Assembly (NCBI GenBank): GCA_003553895.1
Contig: PWFM01000211.1
Span: 1 to 8,362 of the forward strand
Direction: 5' to 3'
Source: Syntrophomonadaceae bacterium
GTDB lineage: Bacteria > Bacillota > Dethiobacteria > DTU022
DNA: 8,362 nucleotides
Both the position numbers and the translations under genes were made by a program. The notes beneath the pieces are model-generated. The model worked only from the letters and a program-made list of their open reading frames with translations, did not search any database and was not told the origin of the DNA. Positions 1 through 6,960 of the stretch are shown here, piece by piece. How positions within the stretch are numbered: position 1 is the first letter of the stretch; each line of letters begins with the position of its first letter.

Positions 1-1359
1 CTGATCACTGCCAGGGCCGGGTTTGTTGTTTTCCCATTCTGTTTTTGCAGCCTTTATTTTATGCAGGTATTCTTTAATCTTTTGTTCCTGGCCCTGGGCA
101 GTGGGACGATAGAATTCTTTACCGGCCAGAACCGCCGGGAGATACTCTTGCTCTACGTAGTGGCCGGGATAGTTATGGGGGTAGCGGTAACCTTTACCGT
201 GCCCCAGTCTTTCTGCGCCTTTGTAACTGCTGTCTCTAAGGTGTCGCGGCACCGGCTGGTTCTCTTCTTCTTCCACCAGCCGCATGGCTTCATTTATCGC
301 CAGGTAGGAAGCGTTGCTCTTGGGAGCCCCGGCCAGGTATACGGCCGCCTGAGCCAGGGGTATTTTCCCTTCGGGCAGGCCGATCATCTGGACGGCCTGG
401 GCGCTGGAAACGGCCAGGGTCAGGGCGTAAGGGTCGGCATTGCCAATATCTTCGGCGGCGCTGATGATCAGGCGCCGGGCTATAAAGAGCGGATCTTCAC
501 CGCCCTTGATCATCCTGGCCATCCAGTAAAGGGCGGCATCGGGATCAGAACCGCGGATGGATTTGATCAAAGCCGAAGCCATGTCGTAATGGTTGTCGCC
601 CTGGCGATCGTAAGAAAGCAGCTTTTTTTGCATTCCTTCAGCAGCATCTTCCACCGATACCTTGATTTTTCCTTCACTTTCATCGGAGGAGATAACCGCC
701 ATTTCAAGGGCATTAAGGGCCACCCTGGCATCGCCTTCGGCTTTGCCGGCCAGGTACTCCAGGGCTGCGGGCTCAATGTCAATATTATATTTACCCAAAC
801 CCCGCTCGCCGTCTTGCAGGGCCTGCTTAAGCAGGGCGGCAATATCTTCTTTGGCCAGGGCTTCAAAAACAAAAAGCCTGGTTCTTGAAAGGAGCGGGCC
901 GGTTAAATAAAAGAAGGGGTTTTCAGTAGTAGCTCCAATAAAAATGATCGTCCCCTGTTCGACTGCGGCGAGCAGGACATCCTGCTGGGACTTATTAAAG
1001 CGGTGGATTTCATCGAGAAATAGAATGGTGCGCCGGTTATGCAGCGACCAGTTTTCGCGGGCCTGCTCAAGGACTTCCCGGACATCTTTTACACCTGAGG
1101 CTACGGCATTCAGCTGGGTAAAATCGGCCCTGCTCCGGGCGGCAATGATTCGGGCCAGGCTCGTTTTTCCCGTGCCCGGCGGACCGTAAAAGATTAAAGA
1201 GACCAGCCTGTCCGCTGTAATAATGCGCTGAAGCGGTTTTCCCTCTCCGAGGATATGGGCCTGGCCGGCAAACTGCTCCAGGGTTTCAGGGCGCATCCTC
1301 CTGGCCAGCGGTCCTTCTTTTTTTATTTTGTTTTCCAGGCCCAGGCTGATTAAATCCAC
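1..1359 (-). CDS. rarA: Replication-associated recombination protein A (RarA/MgsA, AAA+ ATPase), 3' end cut by the window edge
   Basis: RarA/MgsA is a cytoplasmic AAA+ ATPase related to clamp-loader subunits and RuvB that acts at stalled replication forks and interacts with SSB. The frame is open for 453 codons from 1359 to base 1 with no stop and no frameshift. Visible motifs are Walker A GPPGTGKT (residues 59-66), Walker B LFLDEIHRF (113-121), the sensor-1 stretch GATTENP (142-148), PLLSR (155-159), and the C-terminal MgsA-type oligomerisation region from about residue 268 (GSDPDAALYWMARM, then AAEDIGNADP). The family is usually about 430-450 residues, so only a few C-terminal residues should be missing. 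I chose GTG at 1359 because AGGTGG lies 5 bases upstream and the protein then begins MDLISLGLENK, like relatives that start MDLF. An in-frame GTG at 1368 is the alternative. It lies 62 bases after tgt on the same strand and is probably co-transcribed. Confidence 0.95.
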   Translation of the reverse strand, partial: MDLISLGLENKIKKEGPLARRMRPETLEQFAGQAHILGEGKPLQRIITADRLVSLIFYGPPGTGKTSLARIIAARSRADFTQLNAVASGVKDVREVLEQARENWSLHNRRTILFLDEIHRFNKSQQDVLLAAVEQGTIIFIGATTENPFFYLTGPLLSRTRLFVFEALAKEDIAALLKQALQDGERGLGKYNIDIEPAALEYLAGKAEGDARVALNALEMAVISSDESEGKIKVSVEDAAEGMQKKLLSYDRQGDNHYDMASALIKSIRGSDPDAALYWMARMIKGGEDPLFIARRLIISAAEDIGNADPYALTLAVSSAQAVQMIGLPEGKIPLAQAAVYLAGAPKSNASYLAINEAMRLVEEEENQPVPRHLRDSSYKGAERLGHGKGYRYPHNYPGHYVEQEYLPAVLAGKEFYRPTAQGQEQKIKEYLHKIKAAKTEWENNKPGPGSDQ

Positions 1360-1421
1360 TGCTTCCACCTGCCTTCCTGCCGGGTTATTTAAGATATGTC
1401 GGCACAATACGCGCCCGGCCC

Positions 1422-2549
1422 TTATTCACCATCTCCGTAGTACTGGTTGAGTATAGGGCGCATCTTTTTATAATAGAGGGCAAAGCGATCTTCGGCCAGG
1501 GCCGCCCTGATCTCCCTCATTAAATGATCAATATAATAAAGGTTGTGATACGTAGTCAGCCTTAATCCCAAAACTTCCCCGGCATTTAGGAGGTGCCTGA
1601 TATAGGCCCGGCTGTAATTGCTGCATACCTGACAGGCGCAGTCCCGGTCCAGCGGATCGGGATCAGCGGCGTAAACGCTGTTGCGAATAGGCAGGTAGCC
1701 CTCTGATGTCATGACCCTGCCGTTGCGGGCTATCCGGGTGGGCAGGACACAATCAAAAATATCGATGCCCTGTTTAATCCCTTCCAGCAGGGCATCAGGA
1801 GTTCCTACTCCCATCAGGTAGCGGACTTTGTCTGGCGGCAGTTCGGGGACGGTGCTTTCCAGGGCGGCATACATCAGGTTTTTGGGTTCGCCCACGCTCA
1901 AACCGCCCACGGCATATCCGGGGAAGTCCATTTCCACCAGTTCCCGGGCGGATTGGCGTCGTAAATCCTCATAGACACCGCCCTGAACGATGGCAAAAAG
2001 GGCCTGATCATCCCTGAAGTGGGCCTGTTTGCATCGCCCGGCCCACAGGGTGCTCCTTGCAACCGCGGTTTTTACCTGAGCATGTTCGGCCGGGTAGGGC
2101 GGGCATTGATCAAGGACCATGGCAATATCGGCGCCAATGATATTCTGCAACCGGGTCACCCTTTCCGGGGTCAAAAAATGCATTTTCCCGTCGATATGCG
2201 AGGTAAAAGATACTCCCCGGTCATCGATTTTACGCAGCCCCCCCAGGCTGAAGATTTGAAAACCGCCGCTGTCGGTAAGCAGAGCCCCGGGCCAGTTCAT
2301 AAAAGAGTGCAGTCCGCCGTGCCGGGCGATGATTTCCAGACCCGGTCGCAAAAAAAGATGGTAGCAGTTGCCCAGGATCAATCCCGTGCCCATCTCTTGC
2401 AGCTCGCGGGTGGATACAGTTTTTACTGTGCCCTGGGTACCAACCGGCATAAAAGCCGGGGTCTCAACCTTCCCGTGCCCTGTGGCCAGTTCGCCCAGCC
2501 TGGCCCCGGTCTGGGGACATTTCCGGTTTAAAGTAAATTTTACGGGCAT
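1422..2549 (-). CDS. tgt: tRNA-guanine(34) transglycosylase, queuosine pathway
   Basis: Tgt exchanges guanine-34 in the anticodon of GUN tRNAs (Tyr, His, Asn, Asp) for preQ1. The 375-residue TIM-barrel protein is full length. Numbered from the ATG at 2549, it has TDSGGFQ (92-98) with the general-acid/base Asp93, GGLSVGE (215-221), the nucleophile Asp266 in DIFDCVLPTR (263-272), and the zinc ligands Cys304, Cys306, Cys309 and His335. The substrate-pocket motif reads Asp147-Gln148-Cys149, where bacterial enzymes usually have Asp-Glu-Cys. I prefer ATG 2549 because GGTGA lies 5 bases upstream and MPVKFTL fits the family N-terminus. GTG at 2558 in the same frame has only a poorly spaced AGGA. The gene follows queA by 56 bases, and QueA acts on the product of Tgt. 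Confidence 0.98.
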   Translation of the reverse strand: MPVKFTLNRKCPQTGARLGELATGHGKVETPAFMPVGTQGTVKTVSTRELQEMGTGLILGNCYHLFLRPGLEIIARHGGLHSFMNWPGALLTDSGGFQIFSLGGLRKIDDRGVSFTSHIDGKMHFLTPERVTRLQNIIGADIAMVLDQCPPYPAEHAQVKTAVARSTLWAGRCKQAHFRDDQALFAIVQGGVYEDLRRQSARELVEMDFPGYAVGGLSVGEPKNLMYAALESTVPELPPDKVRYLMGVGTPDALLEGIKQGIDIFDCVLPTRIARNGRVMTSEGYLPIRNSVYAADPDPLDRDCACQVCSNYSRAYIRHLLNAGEVLGLRLTTYHNLYYIDHLMREIRAALAEDRFALYYKKMRPILNQYYGDGE

Positions 2550-2605
2550 CCTATTCACCGATCCTGTTATCTTTCCCGGCCGGAATTATAATTGGCGGCG
2601 GGAAT
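2550..2605 (-). promoter_or_regulatory. Candidate internal promoter upstream of tgt
   Basis: TATAAT occurs at 2590-2585 inside a ten-base palindrome AATTATAATT, next to the eight-base palindrome CCGGCCGG (2576-2583). The -35 position at 17-base spacing (TTCTAT) is a poor match. The same AATTATAAT context appears in the queT promoter. It may give tgt and rarA a supply of transcript that does not depend on the riboswitch leader. Confidence 0.28.
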
Positions 2606-3637
2606 TTATAGAATCAACATGCAATCGCCAAAACTGTAGAAACGGTACTCTTCCGCCACCGCCTGGCGGTAGGCCTTCATAACCAGATCGTAACCGCCAA
2701 AAGCGCTGATCAGCATCAACAGTGTGGAACGGGGCAGGTGAAAATTAGTCAGCATAGCCCCGACCAGGCGAAATTTAAAGCCGGGATAAATATAGAGGTC
2801 GGTCCAGCCTTCCCGGCCGCTGACCAGGCCGTCTTCGGCGGCCACAGTTTCGAGGACCCGGCAGACTGTGGTGCCAACAGCGATAACCCGCCGCCCCTCA
2901 CGCCTGGCCCGGTTAATTGTTGCGGCAGTTTCACTATCAATCCTGTAAAACTCCGAATGCATTTTATGGTCCCTGATATCTTCCGCTTTAACGGGCTGGA
3001 AGGTGCCGGGGCCGATATGCAGGGTGATAAAAGCGGTTTCCACTCCTTTGTCGGCAAGCGCCTGGAAGACCCTGTCGGTAAAATGAAAACCGGCTGTCGG
3101 CGCTGCGGCCGATCCTGCTTTTTGGGCATAAATAGTCTGGTACTGCTCGGGGTAATCGACGTCCCGTTTAATGTAAGGCGGCAGGGGAACTTTGCCCAGC
3201 TCCGGCAAAAGCTCTTCTATTGGCCGGGGGGAGATAAAACTGATCAGGCGCAGTTCTCTTTCGGCATAATCTTCTACCAGGGCTTCTACCTTCCGGTCAA
3301 GTAGTACTCTGGCTCCGGGCTTTAATTTTTTACCCGGCTTAACCATGGCCACCCATTTTCCACCCTCATTTTTGTGAAGGAGCAGGATTTCGGCCGGGGT
3401 GTTTCTGCCGGCGATGCGTCCGATCAGCCGGGCCGGTATTACCCTGGTATCGTTAAAAACCAGCAGATCCCCCTGTTTCAGGTAAGCCGGCAGGCGGTTA
3501 AAAACACTGTGTTCGATAGCTGCTTCAGCCCGCTTTAAGACCAGCATCCGGGACTGGTCCCTGGTCTCGAGCGGTTTTTGGGCAATCAAGTCTTCGGGCA
3601 GATGGTATTCATAATCGCTCAGGCGGCGTTTATCCAA
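2606..3637 (-). CDS. queA: S-adenosylmethionine:tRNA ribosyltransferase-isomerase
   Basis: QueA transfers and isomerises the ribosyl group of S-adenosylmethionine onto preQ1-34 in tRNA, giving epoxyqueuosine. Family signatures, numbered from the TTG start, are LVFNDTRVIPAR (59-70), GSAAAPTAGFHFT (175-187), HIGPGTFQPV (207-216) and TNFHLPRSTLLML (298-310). The C-terminus ends in the usual YRFYSFGDxMLI. The start is a decision: an in-frame ATG at 3673 would add 12 residues (MEIPGERNVGVV), but it has no Shine-Dalgarno sequence and the extension does not resemble the family. TTG at 3637 has AGGTG 5 bases upstream, gives MDKRRLSDYEYHLPEDLIAQ, and yields 343 residues, close to the B. subtilis length. 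The gene sits between a DUF2905 gene and tgt. No epoxyqueuosine reductase (queG/queH) is in the window. Confidence 0.98.
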   Translation of the reverse strand: MDKRRLSDYEYHLPEDLIAQKPLETRDQSRMLVLKRAEAAIEHSVFNRLPAYLKQGDLLVFNDTRVIPARLIGRIAGRNTPAEILLLHKNEGGKWVAMVKPGKKLKPGARVLLDRKVEALVEDYAERELRLISFISPRPIEELLPELGKVPLPPYIKRDVDYPEQYQTIYAQKAGSAAAPTAGFHFTDRVFQALADKGVETAFITLHIGPGTFQPVKAEDIRDHKMHSEFYRIDSETAATINRARREGRRVIAVGTTVCRVLETVAAEDGLVSGREGWTDLYIYPGFKFRLVGAMLTNFHLPRSTLLMLISAFGGYDLVMKAYRQAVAEEYRFYSFGDCMLIL

Positions 3638-3661
3638 AACTACACCTACATTTCTCTCACC
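3638..3661 (-). promoter_or_regulatory. queA translation-initiation region with overlapping start-stop ATG-TAG
   Basis: AGGTG at 3643-3647 lies 5 bases before the TTG at 3637 and decides the queA start. Directly upstream, GGTGA at 3657-3661 lies 5 bases before an ATG at 3649-3651, which is followed at once by TAG (3646-3648). The TAG overlaps the queA Shine-Dalgarno sequence. The arrangement is seen directly; any effect on queA translation is inference. Confidence 0.5.
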
Positions 3662-3693
3662 AGGTATTTCCATGCATCGGACCGGAGCCGGTT

Positions 3694-3912
3694 TTACCTT
3701 CTGATCAGGTTAAACAGCAGGGTCAATACAATGCTGATAATAATCATGGTGGCCAGGGGTAAATAAAAAGTAAAGTTCTCTCTTTGAATCAATATATCAC
3801 CTGGGAGGCGACCCAGACCCAGCCGGCCAAAGACCAGGAAAAGCACTCCCACAAAAGCTATTATACCGCCGCCTATGAGCAAAAGCCTTCCGAATGATTC
3901 CAGGTTGAACAT
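3694..3912 (-). CDS. DUF2905 family small membrane protein
   Basis: This 72-residue protein has two predicted membrane helices (about residues 8-29 and 48-68) joined by a short basic loop. The loop carries the DUF2905 signature GRLPGDI (34-40), followed by ENFTFYLPLAT (45-55). The family is widespread in Bacillota and other bacteria, and I know of no established biochemical function. The ATG at 3912 has a strong AAGGAG upstream. The gene begins 18 bases after the ruvB stop and lies before queA, a position I recall as recurrent in Clostridia-like genomes. It is almost certainly translated from the same transcript as ruvB. I do not assign it a role in Holliday-junction processing or queuosine synthesis. 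Confidence 0.9.
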   Translation of the reverse strand: MFNLESFGRLLLIGGGIIAFVGVLFLVFGRLGLGRLPGDILIQRENFTFYLPLATMIIISIVLTLLFNLIRR

Positions 3913-3930
3913 GTAAACACTCCTTGCTTG

Positions 3931-4953
3931 TTACCACAGTTTCTGCTGGGGATCTTCTCTGGGAGGCAGGCCCAGGTATGAATAAGCTTCGCCGGTGGCC
4001 ATCCGGCCCCTGGCCGTCCTTTTCAGCAGGCCCAGCTGCATCAAATAAGGTTCATAAACGTCTTCGAGGGTTTCGGGTTCTTCGCTGATACAGGCTGCCA
4101 GGGTATCGAGGCCAACCGGTCCGCCGTCGAATTTCTCTACCAGGGCTTTAAGGAGGCGGCGATCTATTTCATCCAGGCCTTTTTGATCGAGCTGGAGCAT
4201 CTGCAGCGCTTCTCCGGCCACTGCGGCGGTAATAACATTATCGGCTTTTACCTGGGCGTAATCGCGCACCCGCTTTAAGAGGCGGTTGGCTACCCGGGGA
4301 GTTCCCCGCGAGGCCCTGGCAATGATAGCGGCCCCCTCTTTTTCCGCCTCCATATTAAGAATACCGGCCGACCGGATAATAATTTGCTCCAGTTCTTCCG
4401 GCGTGTAAAAATCCAACCGATCGACCACCCCAAAGCGATCCCTGAGGGGCGAAGTCAGGAGCCCGGCCCGAACGGTGGCTCCAATCATGGTAAACGGAGG
4501 CAGGTCGAGGCGCAAAGAACGAGCTCCCGGGCCTTTACCGATAATTATGTCGAGGGCATTGTCTTCCATGGCCGGGTAAAGTATCTCTTCCACCGAGCGA
4601 TTCAGGCGGTGAATTTCATCGATAAAAAGCACATCGCCGTGGCCCAGGTTGGTCAGGAGCGCCGCCAGGTCGCCCGGGCGCTCGATTGCCGGGCCGGAGG
4701 TAATCCTGATACTAACTCCCAGTTCCCAGGCAATGATGTGGGCCAGGGTGGTTTTGCCCAGGCCGGGGGGGCCGTAAAGCAGCACGTGGTCCAGGGCTTC
4801 ATTTCTTTCCTGGGCGGCCCTGACGTAAATGGCCAGTTTTTCTTTAATTTTTTCCTGGCCCACGTATTCCTCGAAAGTCCTGGGCCTGAGGCCGACTTCA
4901 ATCTGGGGGTCGTCCTCGGGTTGGCGTTGCGTGGAGACAATCCTTTCTTCCAT
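3931..4953 (-). CDS. ruvB: Holliday junction branch-migration ATPase RuvB
   Basis: RuvB is the hexameric AAA+ motor that, with RuvA, drives branch migration of Holliday junctions in the cytoplasm. The protein is full length at 340 residues. It has the N-terminal LRPRTFEEYVGQ (22-33), Walker A GPPGLGKT (61-68), RITSGPAIERPGDLAALLTNL (about 83-103), Walker B VLFIDEIHRL (108-117), the arginine-finger region SPLRDRFG (168-175), the sensor-2 GTPR (217-220), and the C-terminal winged-helix DNA-binding domain (from about 265). The sensor-1 stretch reads GATVRAG (158-164), where most family members have GATTRAG. The ATG at 4953 has AAAGGAG 6 bases upstream. The gene starts 26 bases after the ruvA stop. 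Confidence 0.99.
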   Translation of the reverse strand: MEERIVSTQRQPEDDPQIEVGLRPRTFEEYVGQEKIKEKLAIYVRAAQERNEALDHVLLYGPPGLGKTTLAHIIAWELGVSIRITSGPAIERPGDLAALLTNLGHGDVLFIDEIHRLNRSVEEILYPAMEDNALDIIIGKGPGARSLRLDLPPFTMIGATVRAGLLTSPLRDRFGVVDRLDFYTPEELEQIIIRSAGILNMEAEKEGAAIIARASRGTPRVANRLLKRVRDYAQVKADNVITAAVAGEALQMLQLDQKGLDEIDRRLLKALVEKFDGGPVGLDTLAACISEEPETLEDVYEPYLMQLGLLKRTARGRMATGEAYSYLGLPPREDPQQKLW

Positions 4954-4979
4954 CGGCTTCTCCTTTCGGTGAGGGAGCT

Positions 4980-5588
4980 CTAAGTAGCAGCCATGCTTTT
5001 CAGGGCCAGTTTCAGCAGCTCTTCCCTCGATGCATCTTTATTCTGATTTGCCACTTTGCTGACAGCGGCTGCCGCTTCAGGGCCAGAATAGCCAAGAGCG
5101 CAGAGCGCTTCAGTTATATCGTCTACTGCCGATGAGCCGGTGCGGGTAACCGGACCGACAGCTACTTCTTCTGCCGACATCACTTTGGGCAGCTTTTCCT
5201 TCAGTTCAAAAACCAGGCGCTGGGCGGCCTTGCGGCCGACCCCATGGGCTCTGCACAGCTGGGCAATGTTTTCTTCCAGAACAGCTACATAGAGTTCTGA
5301 GACAGAAAATACGGCCAGCAGGGACAGAGCCAGCCTGGGTCCATAACCGCTTACCGAAAGCATGAGATTGAACAGTTTGCGTTCTTCCGCCGCCTGGAAA
5401 CCGTAAATATATATTTCTTCATCTTTAATTATAACCCTGGTATAAATGGTTACTTCCTGACCCACACTGGCCTGCATCCCGCTGTTTTCAGCAGGAGGCA
5501 TATCAATGGAAAAGCCCACCCCTCCAATATCGAGAACTGCTTTACCGGGTGTCACCGCAGCAAGGCGGCCGGTTAAATAATCGATCAC
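4980..5588 (-). CDS. ruvA: Holliday junction DNA helicase subunit RuvA
   Basis: RuvA is the tetrameric subunit that binds the four-way junction, holds it in an open square shape and loads RuvB. The 202 residues show the three family domains: an N-terminal OB fold (about 1-64, with an acidic stretch Asp56-Glu57-Glu58 near the usual acidic-pin site), two helix-hairpin-helix motifs (SVSGYGPRLALSLL at 78-91 and HGVGRKAAQRLVFELKEKL at 115-133), and a C-terminal RuvB-contacting domain (DDITEALCALGYSGPEA). The first hairpin has Tyr82 where Val is usual, so it reads GYG rather than GVG. The start is GTG at 5588, which overlaps the ruvC stop as GTGA. AAAGGAGG lies 9 bases upstream, inside the end of ruvC, so the two genes are likely translationally coupled. 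Confidence 0.98.
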   Translation of the reverse strand: MIDYLTGRLAAVTPGKAVLDIGGVGFSIDMPPAENSGMQASVGQEVTIYTRVIIKDEEIYIYGFQAAEERKLFNLMLSVSGYGPRLALSLLAVFSVSELYVAVLEENIAQLCRAHGVGRKAAQRLVFELKEKLPKVMSAEEVAVGPVTRTGSSAVDDITEALCALGYSGPEAAAAVSKVANQNKDASREELLKLALKSMAAT

Positions 5589-6088
5589 CTCGGTTTTCCT
5601 CCTTTTAGGGCTTCCTGGAAACGGCGGTTCTGCAAGTGGCAGAGGGCCACGGCCAGGGCATCGGCTTCATCATCAACTTTAGGCAGGATAGGAAGTTTTA
5701 GGAGCATCTGGATCATCTTTTGCACCTGTAATTTTTCCGCCTTGCCATAGCCGGCAACGGCCTGCTTAACCTGCAGGGGGGTGTATTCAAAAAGATCGAT
5801 GTCGCATCTGGCGGCGGCAAGTATGATCACCCCGCGTGCTTCACCGACCTGGAAAGCCGTCCGGACGTTTTTGCTGAAAAACAATTTTTCCACGGCTAAA
5901 GCCTGCGGCTCATATTCCGCTACCAGCTCGCATATATAATCGTGAATCTCCTTCAACCTCGAGGCAGGTTCCTGGTCTTTCCGGGTCCGAACACAACCGG
6001 AAGCAAGACAGCTGTAATCGCTGCCGTTTTCCTCGATTAAACCGTAACCGGTTATGGCCACCCCGGGATCGATTCCGATTACACGCAT
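5585..6088 (-). CDS. ruvC: Crossover junction endodeoxyribonuclease RuvC
   Basis: RuvC is the dimeric, metal-dependent nuclease that cuts Holliday junctions symmetrically after RuvAB branch migration. The 167-residue protein has the RNase H-like fold signatures. The acidic catalytic residues are visible at Asp7 (IGIDPG), Glu67 (AVEKLFF), Asp140 and Asp143 (DDEADALAVALCH). YTPLQVKQAVAGYGKAEK (102-119) is the usual conserved DNA-contact segment. The ATG at 6088 is preceded by AGGTGA 4 bases away. The gene is 64 bases downstream of yebC and overlaps ruvA by four bases. The length and all four catalytic acids look normal, so an active resolvase is expected. Confidence 0.98.
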   Translation of the reverse strand: MRVIGIDPGVAITGYGLIEENGSDYSCLASGCVRTRKDQEPASRLKEIHDYICELVAEYEPQALAVEKLFFSKNVRTAFQVGEARGVIILAAARCDIDLFEYTPLQVKQAVAGYGKAEKLQVQKMIQMLLKLPILPKVDDEADALAVALCHLQNRRFQEALKGGKPR

Positions 6089-6152
6089 TCATTCACCTGT
6101 GCCTTCTTTAAATCCAGCTTGTCGATTAAGTTTTCCCTCTCGCTGCAGTCGC

Positions 6153-6908
6153 TTACTGCTTGAGAAACAATTCATCGGGAATATCAAAATTGGCGTAAAC
6201 ATTCTGGACATCGTCATGATCATCAAGGGCTTCCATCAGCTTCAAGATCCGTTCCGCCGCTTCCGAATCGGTGACTTCGATCGTATTGACGGGAAGCATG
6301 GTCACTTCAGAAGAGGCGATGGGAACGCCCTGTTCTTCCAGGTAATTTTTTACCGCCTCGAAATTATCCAGGGCCGTAGTTATGCTAAAGGTGCCGTCAT
6401 CTTCAAGATCGATATCTTCAGCCCCGGCATCGAGAGCTATCATCATCAGATCGTCCTCATCCATCTCCAGCTCGTTCTGGTTAACCGTTAAATATCCTTT
6501 ACGGTTGAACATCCATGAAACACATCCCGACTCGCCCAGGCTCCCCCCGAAACGGGAGAAAATGTGCCTGATCTCGGCAACTGTCCGGTTGCGGTTGTCG
6601 GTCATCGCTTCCAGTAGAATGGCCACTCCACCCACAGCGTAACCTTCGTAACTGGCATGTTCATACCTGGAGCCTTCCTGGTTACCGGTGCCTCTTTGAA
6701 TGGCGCGTTGAATATTGTCGCTGGGCATATTGTTATCGCGGGCCTTCTGGACTGCCAGCCTGAGGGTGAAGTTAGCGTCGAGATCATCTCCGCCTTCGCG
6801 GGCGGCCACGGTAATCTCCCGGGCCAGCTTGGTAAATATTTTCCCTTTCTGGGCATCTGCCCGGGCTTTGCGATGTTTTGTATTGGCCCATTTTGAGTGA
6901 CCGGCCAT
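6153..6908 (-). CDS. yebC: YebC/PmpR/TACO1 family protein
   Basis: YebC proteins were long annotated as probable transcriptional regulators. More recent work on the family and its mitochondrial relative TACO1 supports a role in translation, particularly at polyproline stretches. The 251 residues carry the family N-terminus MAGHSKWANTKHRKARADAQKGK, then KARDNNMPSDNIQRAIQRG (55-73), and the C-terminal DDHDDVQNVYANFDIP. The conserved loop reads YEGYAVGGVA (87-96), with Ala-Val in place of the common Gly-Pro. I chose the ATG at 6908, which has AAGGAGGG 6 bases upstream and gives the family N-terminus exactly. A TTG two codons earlier is less likely. The gene lies 52 bases after queT and heads the familiar yebC-ruvCAB order. 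Confidence 0.97.
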   Translation of the reverse strand: MAGHSKWANTKHRKARADAQKGKIFTKLAREITVAAREGGDDLDANFTLRLAVQKARDNNMPSDNIQRAIQRGTGNQEGSRYEHASYEGYAVGGVAILLEAMTDNRNRTVAEIRHIFSRFGGSLGESGCVSWMFNRKGYLTVNQNELEMDEDDLMMIALDAGAEDIDLEDDGTFSITTALDNFEAVKNYLEEQGVPIASSEVTMLPVNTIEVTDSEAAERILKLMEALDDHDDVQNVYANFDIPDELFLKQ

Positions 6909-6960
6909 CAGCAACCCTCCTTCTTTACAATAATTCCATTAAGATAGGTTCTTTCAGTAA

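Noticed and set aside
61..888. A 275-codon open frame on the plus strand
   Set aside because: It lies wholly antisense to rarA, whose minus-strand frame has all AAA+ motifs. The plus-strand product is low-complexity, Gly/Phe/Gln-rich, and resembles no family.
567..1085. Short minus-strand frames suggesting that rarA might be frameshifted
   Set aside because: Direct translation of the minus strand from 1359 to base 1 is uninterrupted and matches RarA throughout. The short frames are out of register with it.
2019..3304. Plus-strand frames opposite tgt and queA
   Set aside because: They are antisense to well-conserved genes and have no recognisable domain or convincing ribosome binding site.
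3697..3720. Short hairpin ACCG-GCTC-CGGT near the end of the DUF2905 gene
   Set aside because: The stem is only four base pairs and no T run follows, so it is not supported as a terminator.
4384..4983. A 199-codon plus-strand frame opposite ruvB
   Set aside because: It mirrors the codon usage of ruvB on the other strand, and its translation is not family-like.
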